From positions 1 to 64,000 of the forward strand of contig NZ_JBIRXP010000006.1 in assembly GCF_044389085.1 (NCBI RefSeq): a stretch of 64,000 bases of DNA, given 5' to 3'. The DNA comes from Isoptericola sp044389085 (GTDB lineage Bacteria; Actinomycetota; Actinomycetes; Actinomycetales; Cellulomonadaceae). The position numbers and the translations under genes are program-made. Shown piece after piece: positions 16,132 to 24,434 of the stretch; the first letter of the stretch is position 1, and each line of letters starts with the position of its first letter. The notes beneath the pieces were generated by a model. It worked only from the letters and a program-made list of their open reading frames with translations, was not told the DNA's origin and made no database searches.

Positions 16132-16683
16132 TCATGACTGTGCGAGCCACTCCGGCGCGAGGACCGACCAGACCTCGATGTCCTGCCGCACGCCGCGGTG
16201 CTCGAAGTGCTCGCGCAGCACGCCGTCGCGCCGCATGCCCAGCCGGCGGGCGACGGCGATGCTCGGCGCGTTGCCCGACGCCGCCCACCACTCGACGCGG
16301 TGGATGCCGCGCTCGCGGACCGCCCAGTCGATGATGAGGCGCGCCGCCCGGGTCACCAGGCCGCGCCCCGCGGCCGCCGGCTCGAGCCAGCAGCCCGCCT
16401 CGGCCGTGCCCTGCGCGACGTCCATCGTGCGGAACAGGACGCCGCCCACCAGGGTGCCGTCCAGCCAGATGCCGTAGAGGCGCCCGGTGTCCGTCGCCGC
16501 CTTCTGCGCGTACGACTCGAGGAACGACCGGCTGGTCTCCAGGTCGGTGATCCGGTCGGGCAGGCCGATGAACCGCCCGACGAACTCCCGGCCGCGGTCG
16601 ATCGTCGCCAGCAGCTCCTCCGTGTGCCACGGCTCCAGCGGCCGCAGCTCGGCGCCGTCGTCGCCCAGCGATCTGGAGAACAT
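16132..16683 (-). CDS. GNAT-family N-acetyltransferase (RimJ/RimL-like)
   Basis: A 183-residue acetyl-CoA-dependent acetyltransferase of the RimJ/RimL type, which modifies protein N-termini or small molecules. Marks are the N-terminal LRPLEPWHTEELLATIDRGR, the central GCWLEPAAAGRGLVTRAARL acetyl-CoA loop (Gly-x-Gly near residue 118), and VEWWAASGNAPSIAVARRLGM at the end. ATG at 16683 follows GGGAGGCACG. It stands alone, divergent from the phosphatase gene. The target is not predictable. Confidence 0.88.
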   Translation of the reverse strand: MFSRSLGDDGAELRPLEPWHTEELLATIDRGREFVGRFIGLPDRITDLETSRSFLESYAQKAATDTGRLYGIWLDGTLVGGVLFRTMDVAQGTAEAGCWLEPAAAGRGLVTRAARLIIDWAVRERGIHRVEWWAASGNAPSIAVARRLGMRRDGVLREHFEHRGVRQDIEVWSVLAPEWLAQS

Positions 16684-16752
16684 CGTGCCTCCCGTGCGTC
16701 CCGGCCGGCTCGGCGCCGGCACGACGGGATCCTCGCACGGCATCGTCGGCGA

Positions 16753-16807
16753 CGACGTAGCGATGGGTCGTCGTCCTGCCGGCAGACGGCGACCCATCGC
16801 TACGTCG
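16753..16807. repeat. Intergenic palindrome sharing a core with the one at 31128
   Basis: Arms of about 27 nt begin CGACGTAGCGATGGGTCG (16753) and return as its complement by 16807, with one mismatch and one bulge. It lies in a 318-bp gene-free stretch (16684-17001) between the divergent GNAT and phosphatase genes, so it is not at a gene end. The core ACGTAGCGAT(G/C)GGTCG recurs at 31128-31184. Apart from this palindrome and the TACGAT -10 box at 16990-16995, nothing else is recognisable in the gap. Confidence 0.65.
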
Positions 16808-17001
16808 ACCGGCGGAAGCGTGCTCGGCGGGCCCCGGCGCGGTTCGCGGAGGCGCCCGAGCGCGCCGTCCGGTGCAGGAGACGGGCGTCCGCAGGAGGCC
16901 ACGGCCGCGTTCCCGCAGGTCCGGCGTGGGAGCGCTCAGCACCTGTGCCTGCGTCCACGGGAACGGCGGAGCGAGGCGCCTCGCATCGCTACGATTCGTC
17001 C

Positions 17002-18747
17002 GTGGACGAGGGCTGGTTCGAGGAGGCGACGGCGCGCAGCGCCGTCGGGCGCGAGGCGCGCTCGGTCGCCTGGGAGCGCACCCCGCTGGGCCCGCCGGAC
17101 GAGTGGCCGGTCGCGCTGCGGCACGCTGTGCGGCTCTGCTTCTCGACGCGGTTCCCCGTGATGCTGGTCTGGGGCCCGGAGCTCACCCTGATCTACAACG
17201 ACGGCTACCGCGCCATGCTCGGCACGGACAAGCACCCGGGGGCGCTCGGCGCGCCGGCGGCCGCCGTGTGGGGCGAGATCTGGCACGACATCGGCCCGCT
17301 GTTCGAGCGCGTCCTGGCCACCGGCGAGCCCACGTGGAGCCGCGATCTGCTGCTGACCATGCGCCGGTCGGGGTTCGACGAGGAGACCTACTTCACCTTC
17401 TCCTACAGCCCGCTGCTGGACGACGACGGTCGGATCGCCGGCGTCCTCGACATCGCGACGGAGACCACGAAGGAGGTGGTGAACCAGCGCCGGCTCGCCA
17501 CGCTCGGAGAGGTGCACGCCGCGCTCCCGACCTACTTCGACGGCATCCCCGCCTTCCTGGGCCCGGTGCTGGACGTCCTGGCCCGCAGCGAGGACGTCTC
17601 CCGGGCGGCGGTGTACGACGGGTCGGGCCGGGAGCTTCTCCTGCAGACCGGCCGGCCGGCGGGCGGCGAGGAGCCGGCGCTGGTCGCCCGCGCCCTCGGC
17701 TCCGGCCAGCCGCTCACGGTGGACGGCGCGGTGGTGAAGGCGATGCGCTCGGGCGTCGGGCGCGGGGTGCACGCGGTCCTGGTCCTGTACGGCACCCCCG
17801 TACGCACCTGGGACGCGGACTACGCGCGCTTCCTGGCGGTCCTGGCCACCACCGTCGCGGTGACGCTGCGCGACGTGGTCCGGCGTCGGGACGCGGACGA
17901 GGCCCTGCGCCGCCGCGCCCGACAGTCCGAGGAGGGACGGGTGCGGGCGACCGAGGTGTCCCTCGCCCTGCAGCAGGCCGTGCTCACCGCCCCGCCGCGC
18001 CTCGACGACCTGCAGGTCGTGGTGCACTACCAGCCCGCGGCGCTCGGGCGGGACATCGGCGGGGACTGGTACGACGCCTTCACGACGCGGGACGGCGCGA
18101 CGACGCTGGTGATCGGCGACGTCGTCGGCCACGACCTCGGCGCCGCGGTGGCGATGGGCCAGCTGCGCGCCCTGGTGCGGGCCATCGCCTACGACAACAG
18201 CCACCAGACGCCCGCGCGCGTCCTGGAGCGGGTCGACGCGGCCGTCGACGGGCTGCTCGTCGACGGGGCCGCGACGGCGACCACGGTGCTCGTGGCCAGG
18301 GTCGAGCAGACCGCCGAGCAGGAGGCCCGTGGCGCCCGCACGGTGCGGTGGTCCAGCGCGGGCCACCTGCCCCCGGTGCTCGTCCGGGCCGACGGGACGA
18401 GCGAGGTGCTGTGGGTCGACAACGACCTCGTCCTCGGCGTGGTCCCCACGACGGTCCGCCGGGACCACGTGGTCGAGATCCTGCCGGGCGACACGCTCGT
18501 GCTGTACACCGACGGGCTGGTCGAGAACCGCAGCGACGGCCTGCGGCAGCGGATCGCCCTGCTCGCCCGCGTGCTGGAGGGCACCCATGCGGCCGGGCTG
18601 GACGGGCTGGTCGCCGCCGCCCTGGGCGGGATGCTGTCCGAGACGGTGGAGGACGACGTCGCGATCGTGGCGGTGCGGGCCGAGCCGCAGCAGGCCGTCG
18701 CCGTGACCGCGCGTCAGCCCGCGGCGGTCCGGTCGACGACGCCGTAG
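17002..18747 (+). CDS. PAS-GAF-PP2C (SpoIIE-type) serine phosphatase
   Basis: A 581-residue soluble signalling protein. A PAS-like sensor (about 15-155; VMLVWGPELTLIYNDGYRAML, FTFSYSPLLDDDGRIAGVL) is followed by a GAF-like domain (about 165-300), a short coiled segment, and a PP2C/SpoIIE phosphatase (about 330-565) with metal-binding GGDWYDAF, GDVVGHDLGAAVAM, LVLYTDGLVENR and EDDVAIVAV. Such proteins usually dephosphorylate anti-anti-sigma factors in stress control. GTG at 17002 has no ribosome binding site but lies six bases after TACGAT, so the mRNA may be leaderless. The 3' end overlaps the convergent amidohydrolase by 34 bp. Confidence 0.9.
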   Translation: MDEGWFEEATARSAVGREARSVAWERTPLGPPDEWPVALRHAVRLCFSTRFPVMLVWGPELTLIYNDGYRAMLGTDKHPGALGAPAAAVWGEIWHDIGPLFERVLATGEPTWSRDLLLTMRRSGFDEETYFTFSYSPLLDDDGRIAGVLDIATETTKEVVNQRRLATLGEVHAALPTYFDGIPAFLGPVLDVLARSEDVSRAAVYDGSGRELLLQTGRPAGGEEPALVARALGSGQPLTVDGAVVKAMRSGVGRGVHAVLVLYGTPVRTWDADYARFLAVLATTVAVTLRDVVRRRDADEALRRRARQSEEGRVRATEVSLALQQAVLTAPPRLDDLQVVVHYQPAALGRDIGGDWYDAFTTRDGATTLVIGDVVGHDLGAAVAMGQLRALVRAIAYDNSHQTPARVLERVDAAVDGLLVDGAATATTVLVARVEQTAEQEARGARTVRWSSAGHLPPVLVRADGTSEVLWVDNDLVLGVVPTTVRRDHVVEILPGDTLVLYTDGLVENRSDGLRQRIALLARVLEGTHAAGLDGLVAAALGGMLSETVEDDVAIVAVRAEPQQAVAVTARQPAAVRSTTP

Positions 18748-19580
18748 AGCCGCGCCGCCGTCCCCGACCAGACGGCTGCCGCGCCCGCGTCGTCGAAGGC
18801 GGGCAGGGCGCCGGCGGTCCGCGCGACGATCTCCGCGTACGGGGCGACGCGCGCGGACATCGGCCAGTCGCTGCCGAACAGCAGCCGGTACGGGCCGAAC
18901 AGGTCGACGGCGGTGCGTGCGGCCGCTGCGACGCGGCCGACGTCGTCGGTGGCGGGTCGGTGGAGGCCAGAGAGCTTCGCGTGCGTGCGGGGGTGGGCGG
19001 CGACGGCGGCGAGCGCGTCGCGCCAGGCGTGGTCGGGCGACCCGGTGCCGAGCCCGAGGTGGCAGACCACGACGTCCAGGGTCGGGTGCCGCCGGGCGAG
19101 CGCGGCGACGGCGGGGAGCTGCTCGGCGCGCACGAGCGTCTCGAGCACGCGGCCGGACGCCGCCAGGCCCTCGCACAGCGCGTCGAGCCCCACGACGTCG
19201 GACAGGTCGGCCGCGCCGCCGGGGACGGCGAGGCGGATCCCCGCGACCCGCGCCCCGGGGGCCGTGGCGCCGTCGTCGACCACCGCCTGCGCCATGCCGG
19301 CCCAGGCGCCGTCGTCGGGGCGGGCGTCGTACTGGAGCACGACCGGCCCGGGCAGGGGCCCGTGCGCGGCGGACTGGCGGGCGAGCCAGCGTGCCTCGCC
19401 CGCGGTGTCCGCGGCCTGGACGGCGACGGCTGCCCGCACGGGCACGGGCGACGTCGCGACGGCGCGCGCCAGGTCGTCCGGCCCCACCCGTGCGGGCAGC
19501 CCGAGGCCGTCGTGGAACCACGAGACGCGCATCGCCGCCGTGTCCCACAGGTGGACGTGCGCGTCCACGACCCCGTCCAC
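18714..19580 (-). CDS. Amidohydrolase-2 family lactonase (L-fuconolactonase-like)
   Basis: A 288-residue amidohydrolase of the TIM-barrel lactonase group (L-fucono-1,5-lactonase, L-rhamnonolactonase relatives), which opens sugar lactones to aldonates. Metal-site motifs are VDAHVHLWD at the start, VVCHLGLG mid-protein, and LLFGSDWPM near the end. In the pathway it would act after the aldose dehydrogenase next door and before the fuconate dehydratase at 210-1529. GTG at 19580 is chosen because GAGAGG precedes it; ATG at 19631 would translate half of a long palindrome. It is the last gene of the leftward operon. Confidence 0.83.
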   Translation of the reverse strand: MDGVVDAHVHLWDTAAMRVSWFHDGLGLPARVGPDDLARAVATSPVPVRAAVAVQAADTAGEARWLARQSAAHGPLPGPVVLQYDARPDDGAWAGMAQAVVDDGATAPGARVAGIRLAVPGGAADLSDVVGLDALCEGLAASGRVLETLVRAEQLPAVAALARRHPTLDVVVCHLGLGTGSPDHAWRDALAAVAAHPRTHAKLSGLHRPATDDVGRVAAAARTAVDLFGPYRLLFGSDWPMSARVAPYAEIVARTAGALPAFDDAGAAAVWSGTAARLYGVVDRTAAG

Positions 19581-19595
19581 CCCGCCCACCCTCTC

Positions 19596-19665
19596 GCCGA
19601 ACAGGCGGTTGACACCGTTATGCGGCGCCATGCGACCCCATAACGGTGTCAACCGCCTGTTCGGC
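19596..19665. terminator. Perfect 27-bp palindrome overlapping a gene end
   Basis: Two 27-nt arms (19596-19622 and 19639-19665) are perfectly complementary around a 16-nt loop; the arm core is CAGGCGGTTGACACCGTTAT. The aldo/keto reductase reads through the right arm and loop, ending AEQAVDTVM..., and terminates at a TAA inside the left arm (19618-19620). In the leftward operon this hairpin lies between two co-directional genes, so it may reduce expression of, or protect mRNA upstream of, the lactonase. Confidence 0.7.
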
Positions 19666-20652
19666 AGAGTGGGCGATGGCGTCGAGGTCCGCCCACAGGC
19701 GGTCGGGGACGACGGCGTCGGCGGCGTCGGCGAACACATCGACCTCGGCCGGCGTGCGGGCCCCCACGACGACGGCCTCGACGCCCGGCACGCGCAGCGG
19801 CCAGCGGACGGCGGCGGTCGGCAGGTCGACCCCGGCGCCGTGGCAGGCGGACGCCATCCGCAGGGCCTGGTCGACCTGCTCGGGGGAGGCGGGGCGGTAG
19901 TCGAAGAACGGCGCGGCCACGGGGTCCGCGAGCACGCCGGAGTTGTACACGCCCGCGGCGATCACGCCGACCCCGCGCTCGCGCGCCGCGGGCAGCAGGT
20001 CGTCCAGGGCGGTGCGGTCGATCAGGGTCACCCGGCCCGCCGGCATCACGACGTCCAGCGCGCCGGCGCTCTCGCGCACCAGCCGCGCGACGGGGACGTT
20101 GCGTCCCATCCCGACGCCCACCGCCCGCACCACGCCCTGGTCGCGGAGCTCGAGCAGCGCGGGCAGCGCACCGCGCAGCGCCTCGTCGACGTCCGCCGGG
20201 TCGTGCAGGTACAGCAGGTCGACGCGGTCGGTGCCGAGCCGCGCGAGGCTGCCCTCCAGCGACCGCAGCACGCCGTCGCGGCTGAGGTCCCCGACCGTCG
20301 TGCCACCCGGCCCGCCGGTGCCGCCCGGCGGCGCGGGCACGCCGTCGGCGTCGACGATGGTGCGGCCCACCTTGGTGGCGATCACGACGGAGTCGCGGTC
20401 GACCCCGGCCAGGGCGGCGCCGAGCCGCAGCTCGCTGACTCCCTCGCCGTAGTGCGGCGCCGTGTCGAAGAAACGGATCCCGCGCTCGAGGGCGCGGCCG
20501 ACCGTCGCCTCGGCGTCGGCCTCCGCCACGGGCGTGAACAGGTTGCCGATCGGCGCGCAGCCGAGGCCGTACGACGACGTGGCGAGGGCCGCGCCGCCGT
20601 CCTTCCCGGCGGCGGCCGGCGTCAGCGGACGGAGCCCTGGGCGGAACGCCAT
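19618..20652 (-). CDS. Aldo/keto reductase, D-threo-aldose 1-dehydrogenase (L-fucose dehydrogenase)-like
   Basis: A 344-residue aldo/keto reductase closest in motif pattern to D-threo-aldose (L-fucose) 1-dehydrogenases, which oxidise L-fucose to the lactone with NAD(P)+. The catalytic tyrosine is in FFDTAPHYGEGVSE, the lysine in VIATKVGR, and the histidine in LLYLHDPADV. The RRAA-like neighbour overlaps its start by 31 bp and the lactonase follows, giving pathway order dehydrogenase then lactonase. The last 15 residues (AEQAVDTVMGSHGAA) are encoded by a palindrome and are probably not part of the fold. Confidence 0.88.
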   Translation of the reverse strand: MAFRPGLRPLTPAAAGKDGGAALATSSYGLGCAPIGNLFTPVAEADAEATVGRALERGIRFFDTAPHYGEGVSELRLGAALAGVDRDSVVIATKVGRTIVDADGVPAPPGGTGGPGGTTVGDLSRDGVLRSLEGSLARLGTDRVDLLYLHDPADVDEALRGALPALLELRDQGVVRAVGVGMGRNVPVARLVRESAGALDVVMPAGRVTLIDRTALDDLLPAARERGVGVIAAGVYNSGVLADPVAAPFFDYRPASPEQVDQALRMASACHGAGVDLPTAAVRWPLRVPGVEAVVVGARTPAEVDVFADAADAVVPDRLWADLDAIAHSAEQAVDTVMGSHGAA

Positions 20653-21446
20653 GCCTCGTACTCCCCTCGCGTGTCGGGGGTCAACGGGTAGTAGTCGCTG
20701 AGCCGGGCGCCCTCGTCGAGCCGGCGCCGGCTGAAGACCTCCCACTCCTCGTGGTCCTGGGCCGAGGCGACGACCTGGTCGGCCATCGCGCGCGGCACGA
20801 TGACGGGACCGTCGTCGTCCGCGACGACGAGGTCGCCCGGCATGCACAGCACGCCGCCGACGGCGACGGGCACGTCGTAGGCCCAGGGGAACAGCTCGGA
20901 CTGCGAGGCGTAGTGCGGCGTCACGCCCGTGGACCACACCGGCAGGCCGAGGTCGCGGATCTTCCCGGAGTCGCGGACGCGGCCGTCGACGACCATGCCG
21001 GCGCCGCCCTTGCGCTGGAAGTAGCGGGCGAGGATGTCGCCCACGCACCCCGAGAAGCGGCTGCCGAACGCCTGGACTACGAGGACGTCGCCCGGCCGCA
21101 CCGCCTCCAGCACGTGCCACAGCGCGGTGTGCCGCTCCACGTACTCCTGCTCGTCGCCGGCCGCGAGGTCCTCCCGCTGCGGCATGAACTGCAGGGTGAG
21201 CGCGTTGCCCACCACCTGGTAGCCGGGCTTGAGCGGCCGGGGCCCCTCGACGAACGAGTGCCGGATGCCGAGGCCGTGCAGCTTGGCGCACGCCGTCGCC
21301 GACGACACCCGGCCGAGCCGCTCCAGCGTGTCCGCGTCAGCCCGCTCGTACGCGCCGCCGCGCACCGGCAGCGTGATCTCGGGGCGGACGAGGCCGGCGC
21401 CGGGGTCGGAGGGCAGCGCGTCGACGGGCGCGAGTGCTTCGGTCAT
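20622..21446 (-). CDS. RraA-like family protein, possible aldolase
   Basis: A 274-residue member of the RraA-like/HMG aldolase family. The central GGAGMVVDGRVRDSGKIRDL carries the conserved Gly and Arg-Asp used for the metal and oxaloacetate-like ligand, and PGDLVVADDDGPVIVPRAMA is a family motif. Longer than core RraA (about 160), with an extended N-terminal region. In sugar clusters such proteins are often annotated as 4-hydroxy-4-methyl-2-oxoglutarate-type aldolases or dimethylmenaquinone methyltransferases (misnomer). Here it could cleave a 2-keto-3-deoxy sugar acid to pyruvate and an aldehyde; that is inference. ATG at 21446 has GAAGGAG upstream and overlaps the previous stop (ATGA). Confidence 0.84.
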   Translation of the reverse strand: MTEALAPVDALPSDPGAGLVRPEITLPVRGGAYERADADTLERLGRVSSATACAKLHGLGIRHSFVEGPRPLKPGYQVVGNALTLQFMPQREDLAAGDEQEYVERHTALWHVLEAVRPGDVLVVQAFGSRFSGCVGDILARYFQRKGGAGMVVDGRVRDSGKIRDLGLPVWSTGVTPHYASQSELFPWAYDVPVAVGGVLCMPGDLVVADDDGPVIVPRAMADQVVASAQDHEEWEVFSRRRLDEGARLSDYYPLTPDTRGEYEAWRSAQGSVR

Positions 21447-23497
21447 GGTCGGGCTCCTTCGTGGTGGTGCAGGTGCTGGGGGCGCGGCTGGTGTCCGGGT
21501 GCGCTGCCGGCGGGTGCGGTGAGCAGCACGAGGTCGGCGCGGTGCGACGGCGGCAGCTCGACGAGCAGGTCGGGGGCGTCCACGGGCACGGTCGCGACGG
21601 TGCGGGTGCCGGCGCGGCCGGCGGACGCCGTGGACGGGCCGGGCCAGGCGCCGCCGTCCTCGCCGTGGACGACGACTCCCACGAGGTGCCGCTCGCCGAA
21701 CCGGCCCGCCCGCACCCGCACGCGCCGCGTGCGGGTGGTCGACAGGTTGACGAGCGTGAGCCCGATCTGGTCCTCCGCCTCGCCGAGATCGACGCAGCCG
21801 TCGCCAGATCGACCCTCGGTGCGTCGATCTCGCGACGGATGCCTCGATCTCGCGTCGAGGGACGTGACCAGCGCGGCGACGTCGGGCGGCAGGCCGGGGC
21901 GGCCACGGTCGGCGTCGGTGTACGCGACGGCCGCGAAGGGCAGCCCGCCGTTGTACAGGGTCTGCGGGGTGCCGGTGATCAGCTGCCCCAGCACCTCCGT
22001 GACGACCGGGTTGGCGCGCTGCCAGAAGTGCAGGTGCACGGTCTCTGGGTCCACGGGCTCGGCGTCCATCACCGCGACGCGGCGCGCGAGCTGCCCGAGC
22101 GCCATCGACAGCGCGCGCTCCGGGTAGTCCGGCAGCGAGCCGTCGAGGAACGCGAGCCACGGGCCCTCGTGGCCCGCCTCGACCTTGTCGCGGAACGGGC
22201 GCACCTCGCGGGAGCCGGGGATGCCGTCGAGCACGCGGTCCAGGCGCTTGCGGTCGGCGTCGTCGCGCGTCCACCACCACAGCCAGGTGGGCAGGTCGAG
22301 CTGGAGCGGGCCGAAGTCGAACCAGCCGTCGGCGCCGAACCGGTAGGGGACCAGGGTGGCCGGTTCGGCGGCGTGCGGGCCCAGCCGCTCCAGCCAGCTG
22401 CCGCGCAGGCTGAACGGCGTCTCGGTGACGGGCGCGGTGATCGCGTGGTCCAGGGCCGTGTCGAGCATGGTGCGCGCGAGGTCGAGCGGGGCGTCGTCCC
22501 GGGAGCCGGAGGCCCCCGAGACGAACGACGCGTTGATCGCGCCGATCAGGGTGCTCATGCCGACCGAGTGCAGCCCGTGCGGCCACGTCCAGCCGTAGTG
22601 GCCGCCGTACCAGGCGCCGTCGTGGAGGCCGCCGACGGTGCCGTCAGGCGCGACGTTGTCGGGCATGAGGCCGCCCGGTGCGAGCCCGGTGGCCGCGCGC
22701 TCGCGCCAGCCGTCGACGTACCGCGTCACCCACGCGGCCGAGGCGGCGTCGCCGTCGTACAGCCAGCGGTTGGCCACGAGCGACGTCGCGGCCAGGTTGA
22801 CCGCCGTGTCGCCGGCCGCGCGGCGCTGGAGCTCGTCGCCCATGAGCCGGGCGTGCGCCGGGTCCTCGAGGTCGGACCACCGCGTGATGCCCGGCAGCCC
22901 GTGCAGCGGCAGGCCGTACGCCTCCATGTAGTCGAGGGACGCGGGGTAGGTGAGCCACTCGGTGCCCAGCCCGGGCAGGGGGCCCCGCGCCCCGTTGTGG
23001 GGCGCGGTGACGATGTTGCGGGCGGGGTCGTAGTTGCCGTGCCGCGGGTCGGTGTACAGGGCGGCGAACCGGCGCGCGCGCTCGGCGAACCGCTCGTCGC
23101 CCGGGTCGGCGGCGCACAGGCCGTAGAAGAACAGCAGCGATTCGCCCTGGTGGAACCAGTCGTACCCGTTCTCGTACTCGCCCGTGAGCATGCCGGCCTC
23201 GGTGAGCTGCGCCGTCACGCCCTCGAAGTGGTGCTTCGCCGCGTCGAGGACGTCGTCGCTGCCGCCGAGGGCGTAGAACGCCGGCCAGTTGAAGAACGGC
23301 TCGTAGAGGTCGTCGACCCCGTCGCGGTGCTCGAAGCCGCCCGCGTGCAGGATGCGGCCGTCGGGCCCGGTGTAGCGGTCGGAGAACAGCCGCCACGCCT
23401 CCTCGGTCGCGTCGAACAGCCGGCGCTCGAGCACCGCCCAGGCGGGGACCTCGTGCAGGGGTGTCGTGGGGACGCGGGGTCCGGTCCTCTCGCTCAT
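21443..23497 (-). CDS. Unassigned (alpha/alpha)6-barrel-like protein of a sugar operon
   Basis: A 684-residue protein I cannot place in a named family. The first 480 residues are helix-rich with repeated aromatic motifs (YEPFFNWPAFYALGG, NGYDWFHQGESLLFFYGL, GGHYGWTWPHGLHSVG, WFDFGPLQLDLPTWLWWW), the look of a six-hairpin glycoside hydrolase or lyase. The last 150 residues look like a beta-sandwich (LTLVNLSTTRTRRVRV). No signal peptide, so likely intracellular. It lies between the permeases and the RraA-like gene. A dyad repeat array at 21784-21852 is read in frame as SLDARSRHPSRDRRTEGRSG, probably an insertion between the two domains. A catalytic role in oligosaccharide breakdown is inferred from context. 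Confidence 0.75.
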   Translation of the reverse strand: MSERTGPRVPTTPLHEVPAWAVLERRLFDATEEAWRLFSDRYTGPDGRILHAGGFEHRDGVDDLYEPFFNWPAFYALGGSDDVLDAAKHHFEGVTAQLTEAGMLTGEYENGYDWFHQGESLLFFYGLCAADPGDERFAERARRFAALYTDPRHGNYDPARNIVTAPHNGARGPLPGLGTEWLTYPASLDYMEAYGLPLHGLPGITRWSDLEDPAHARLMGDELQRRAAGDTAVNLAATSLVANRWLYDGDAASAAWVTRYVDGWRERAATGLAPGGLMPDNVAPDGTVGGLHDGAWYGGHYGWTWPHGLHSVGMSTLIGAINASFVSGASGSRDDAPLDLARTMLDTALDHAITAPVTETPFSLRGSWLERLGPHAAEPATLVPYRFGADGWFDFGPLQLDLPTWLWWWTRDDADRKRLDRVLDGIPGSREVRPFRDKVEAGHEGPWLAFLDGSLPDYPERALSMALGQLARRVAVMDAEPVDPETVHLHFWQRANPVVTEVLGQLITGTPQTLYNGGLPFAAVAYTDADRGRPGLPPDVAALVTSLDARSRHPSRDRRTEGRSGDGCVDLGEAEDQIGLTLVNLSTTRTRRVRVRAGRFGERHLVGVVVHGEDGGAWPGPSTASAGRAGTRTVATVPVDAPDLLVELPPSHRADLVLLTAPAGSAPGHQPRPQHLHHHEGARP
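21784..21852. repeat. In-frame dyad array with 20-bp pitch and AGATCGAC core (2+2)
   Basis: AGATCGAC lies at 21786 and 21806, and its complement (GTCGATCT, then CTCGATCT) at 21823 and 21843. All four are symmetric about 21818, with 20 bp between units in each half. The half-arms pair at about 27 of 30 positions. The geometry is the same as in the CGAGGTAGTTC arrays but the core differs, and this copy lies inside a coding sequence, adding an arginine-rich linker without breaking the frame. Confidence 0.75.
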
Positions 23498-23504
23498 GTC
23501 GGCG

Positions 23505-24434
23505 TCAGCCCTTCGTCGCGCCGGCCACGAGGCCGCCGATGATGTGCCGCTGCATGAGGACGAAGAACAGGATCGCCGGGCTCACCGCGAGCAGCAGGGT
23601 CGGGAAGACGGTCGTGTAGTCGGTGGAGAACTCGCCCACCGCCGCGTACACGCCCGTCGTCACGGTGTAGATGCCGGAGCTCGGCCCCAGGATGATCTGC
23701 GGGCTGACGAAGTCGTTCCACACGCTGATGGAGTTGAGCACCACGATCGTGGCGACCACCGGCTTCATGATCGGGAAGATGCACGACCAGAACGCCCGGA
23801 TCTTGCCCGCCCCGTCCAGGGCCGCGGCCTCGTCGATGTCGCGGGGCACGGTGCGCAGGTAGGCGGCGAACAGGAAGATCGTCACGGGCAGGGTGGCGGC
23901 CGTCTCGAACAGGATGAAGCCCGGGATGGTGTTGATGAGCCCCAGCACCCGCAGCACGAAGACGACGGGGATCAGGGTCACCTGGCCGGGGATGAACAGG
24001 CCCGACACGAAGAGCAGCAGCAGCCCGAGGTGCCACTTCGACCGGCCGCGCGCGATGACGTACGCGACCGGCGCGGCGAGCGCGATGCCGCACACGTTGA
24101 CCAGCGCGACGAACAGCAGCGTGACGCCGTACGCCCGCACCACGTTGAACTTCTCGCTGGTGAGCGCGGCCTGCAGGTACTCCAGGCTGAAGGTGTCGGG
24201 GGTGATCGCCAGCGGCGAGGAGATGATCGCGTCCTGCGGCTTGAACGCGTTGATCACCATGATGTACAGCGGCACGAGCATCACCAGCGCGCCGAGGGCC
24301 AGCACCACCCACTTGAGGACCGTGCCCACGCCCGGGGCGGGCCGGCGCCGGGAACGGGGAGCCGGCCGGGCGGCACGTGCCGGGGGCGGCGTCGGCTCCG
24401 TCACGCGGGCCGTCGGGTGCGTCGTCGTCGCCAT
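23505..24434 (-). CDS. Carbohydrate ABC transporter permease (MalG-like)
   Basis: A 309-residue permease with a proline/alanine/arginine-rich cytoplasmic N-terminus (about 35 residues) and six predicted helices. The coupling motif DIDEAAALDGAGKIRAFWSCIFPIMKP is characteristic of the MalG side of family-1 sugar importers. Its ATG shares one base with the stop of the preceding permease gene (TGATG), so translation is coupled. The gene ends eight bases before the next ORF. It pairs with the permease at 24434-25366 and the lipoprotein at 25442-26704. Confidence 0.93.
   Translation of the reverse strand: MATTTHPTARVTEPTPPPARAARPAPRSRRRPAPGVGTVLKWVVLALGALVMLVPLYIMVINAFKPQDAIISSPLAITPDTFSLEYLQAALTSEKFNVVRAYGVTLLFVALVNVCGIALAAPVAYVIARGRSKWHLGLLLLFVSGLFIPGQVTLIPVVFVLRVLGLINTIPGFILFETAATLPVTIFLFAAYLRTVPRDIDEAAALDGAGKIRAFWSCIFPIMKPVVATIVVLNSISVWNDFVSPQIILGPSSGIYTVTTGVYAAVGEFSTDYTTVFPTLLLAVSPAILFFVLMQRHIIGGLVAGATKG

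Noticed and set aside
19631..19739. Longer N-terminus for the lactonase (ATG 19631 or farther)
   Set aside because: It would translate half of a perfect 27-bp palindrome and lacks a ribosome binding site. GTG 19580 with GAGAGG upstream starts right before the metal-binding VDAHVHLWD motif.
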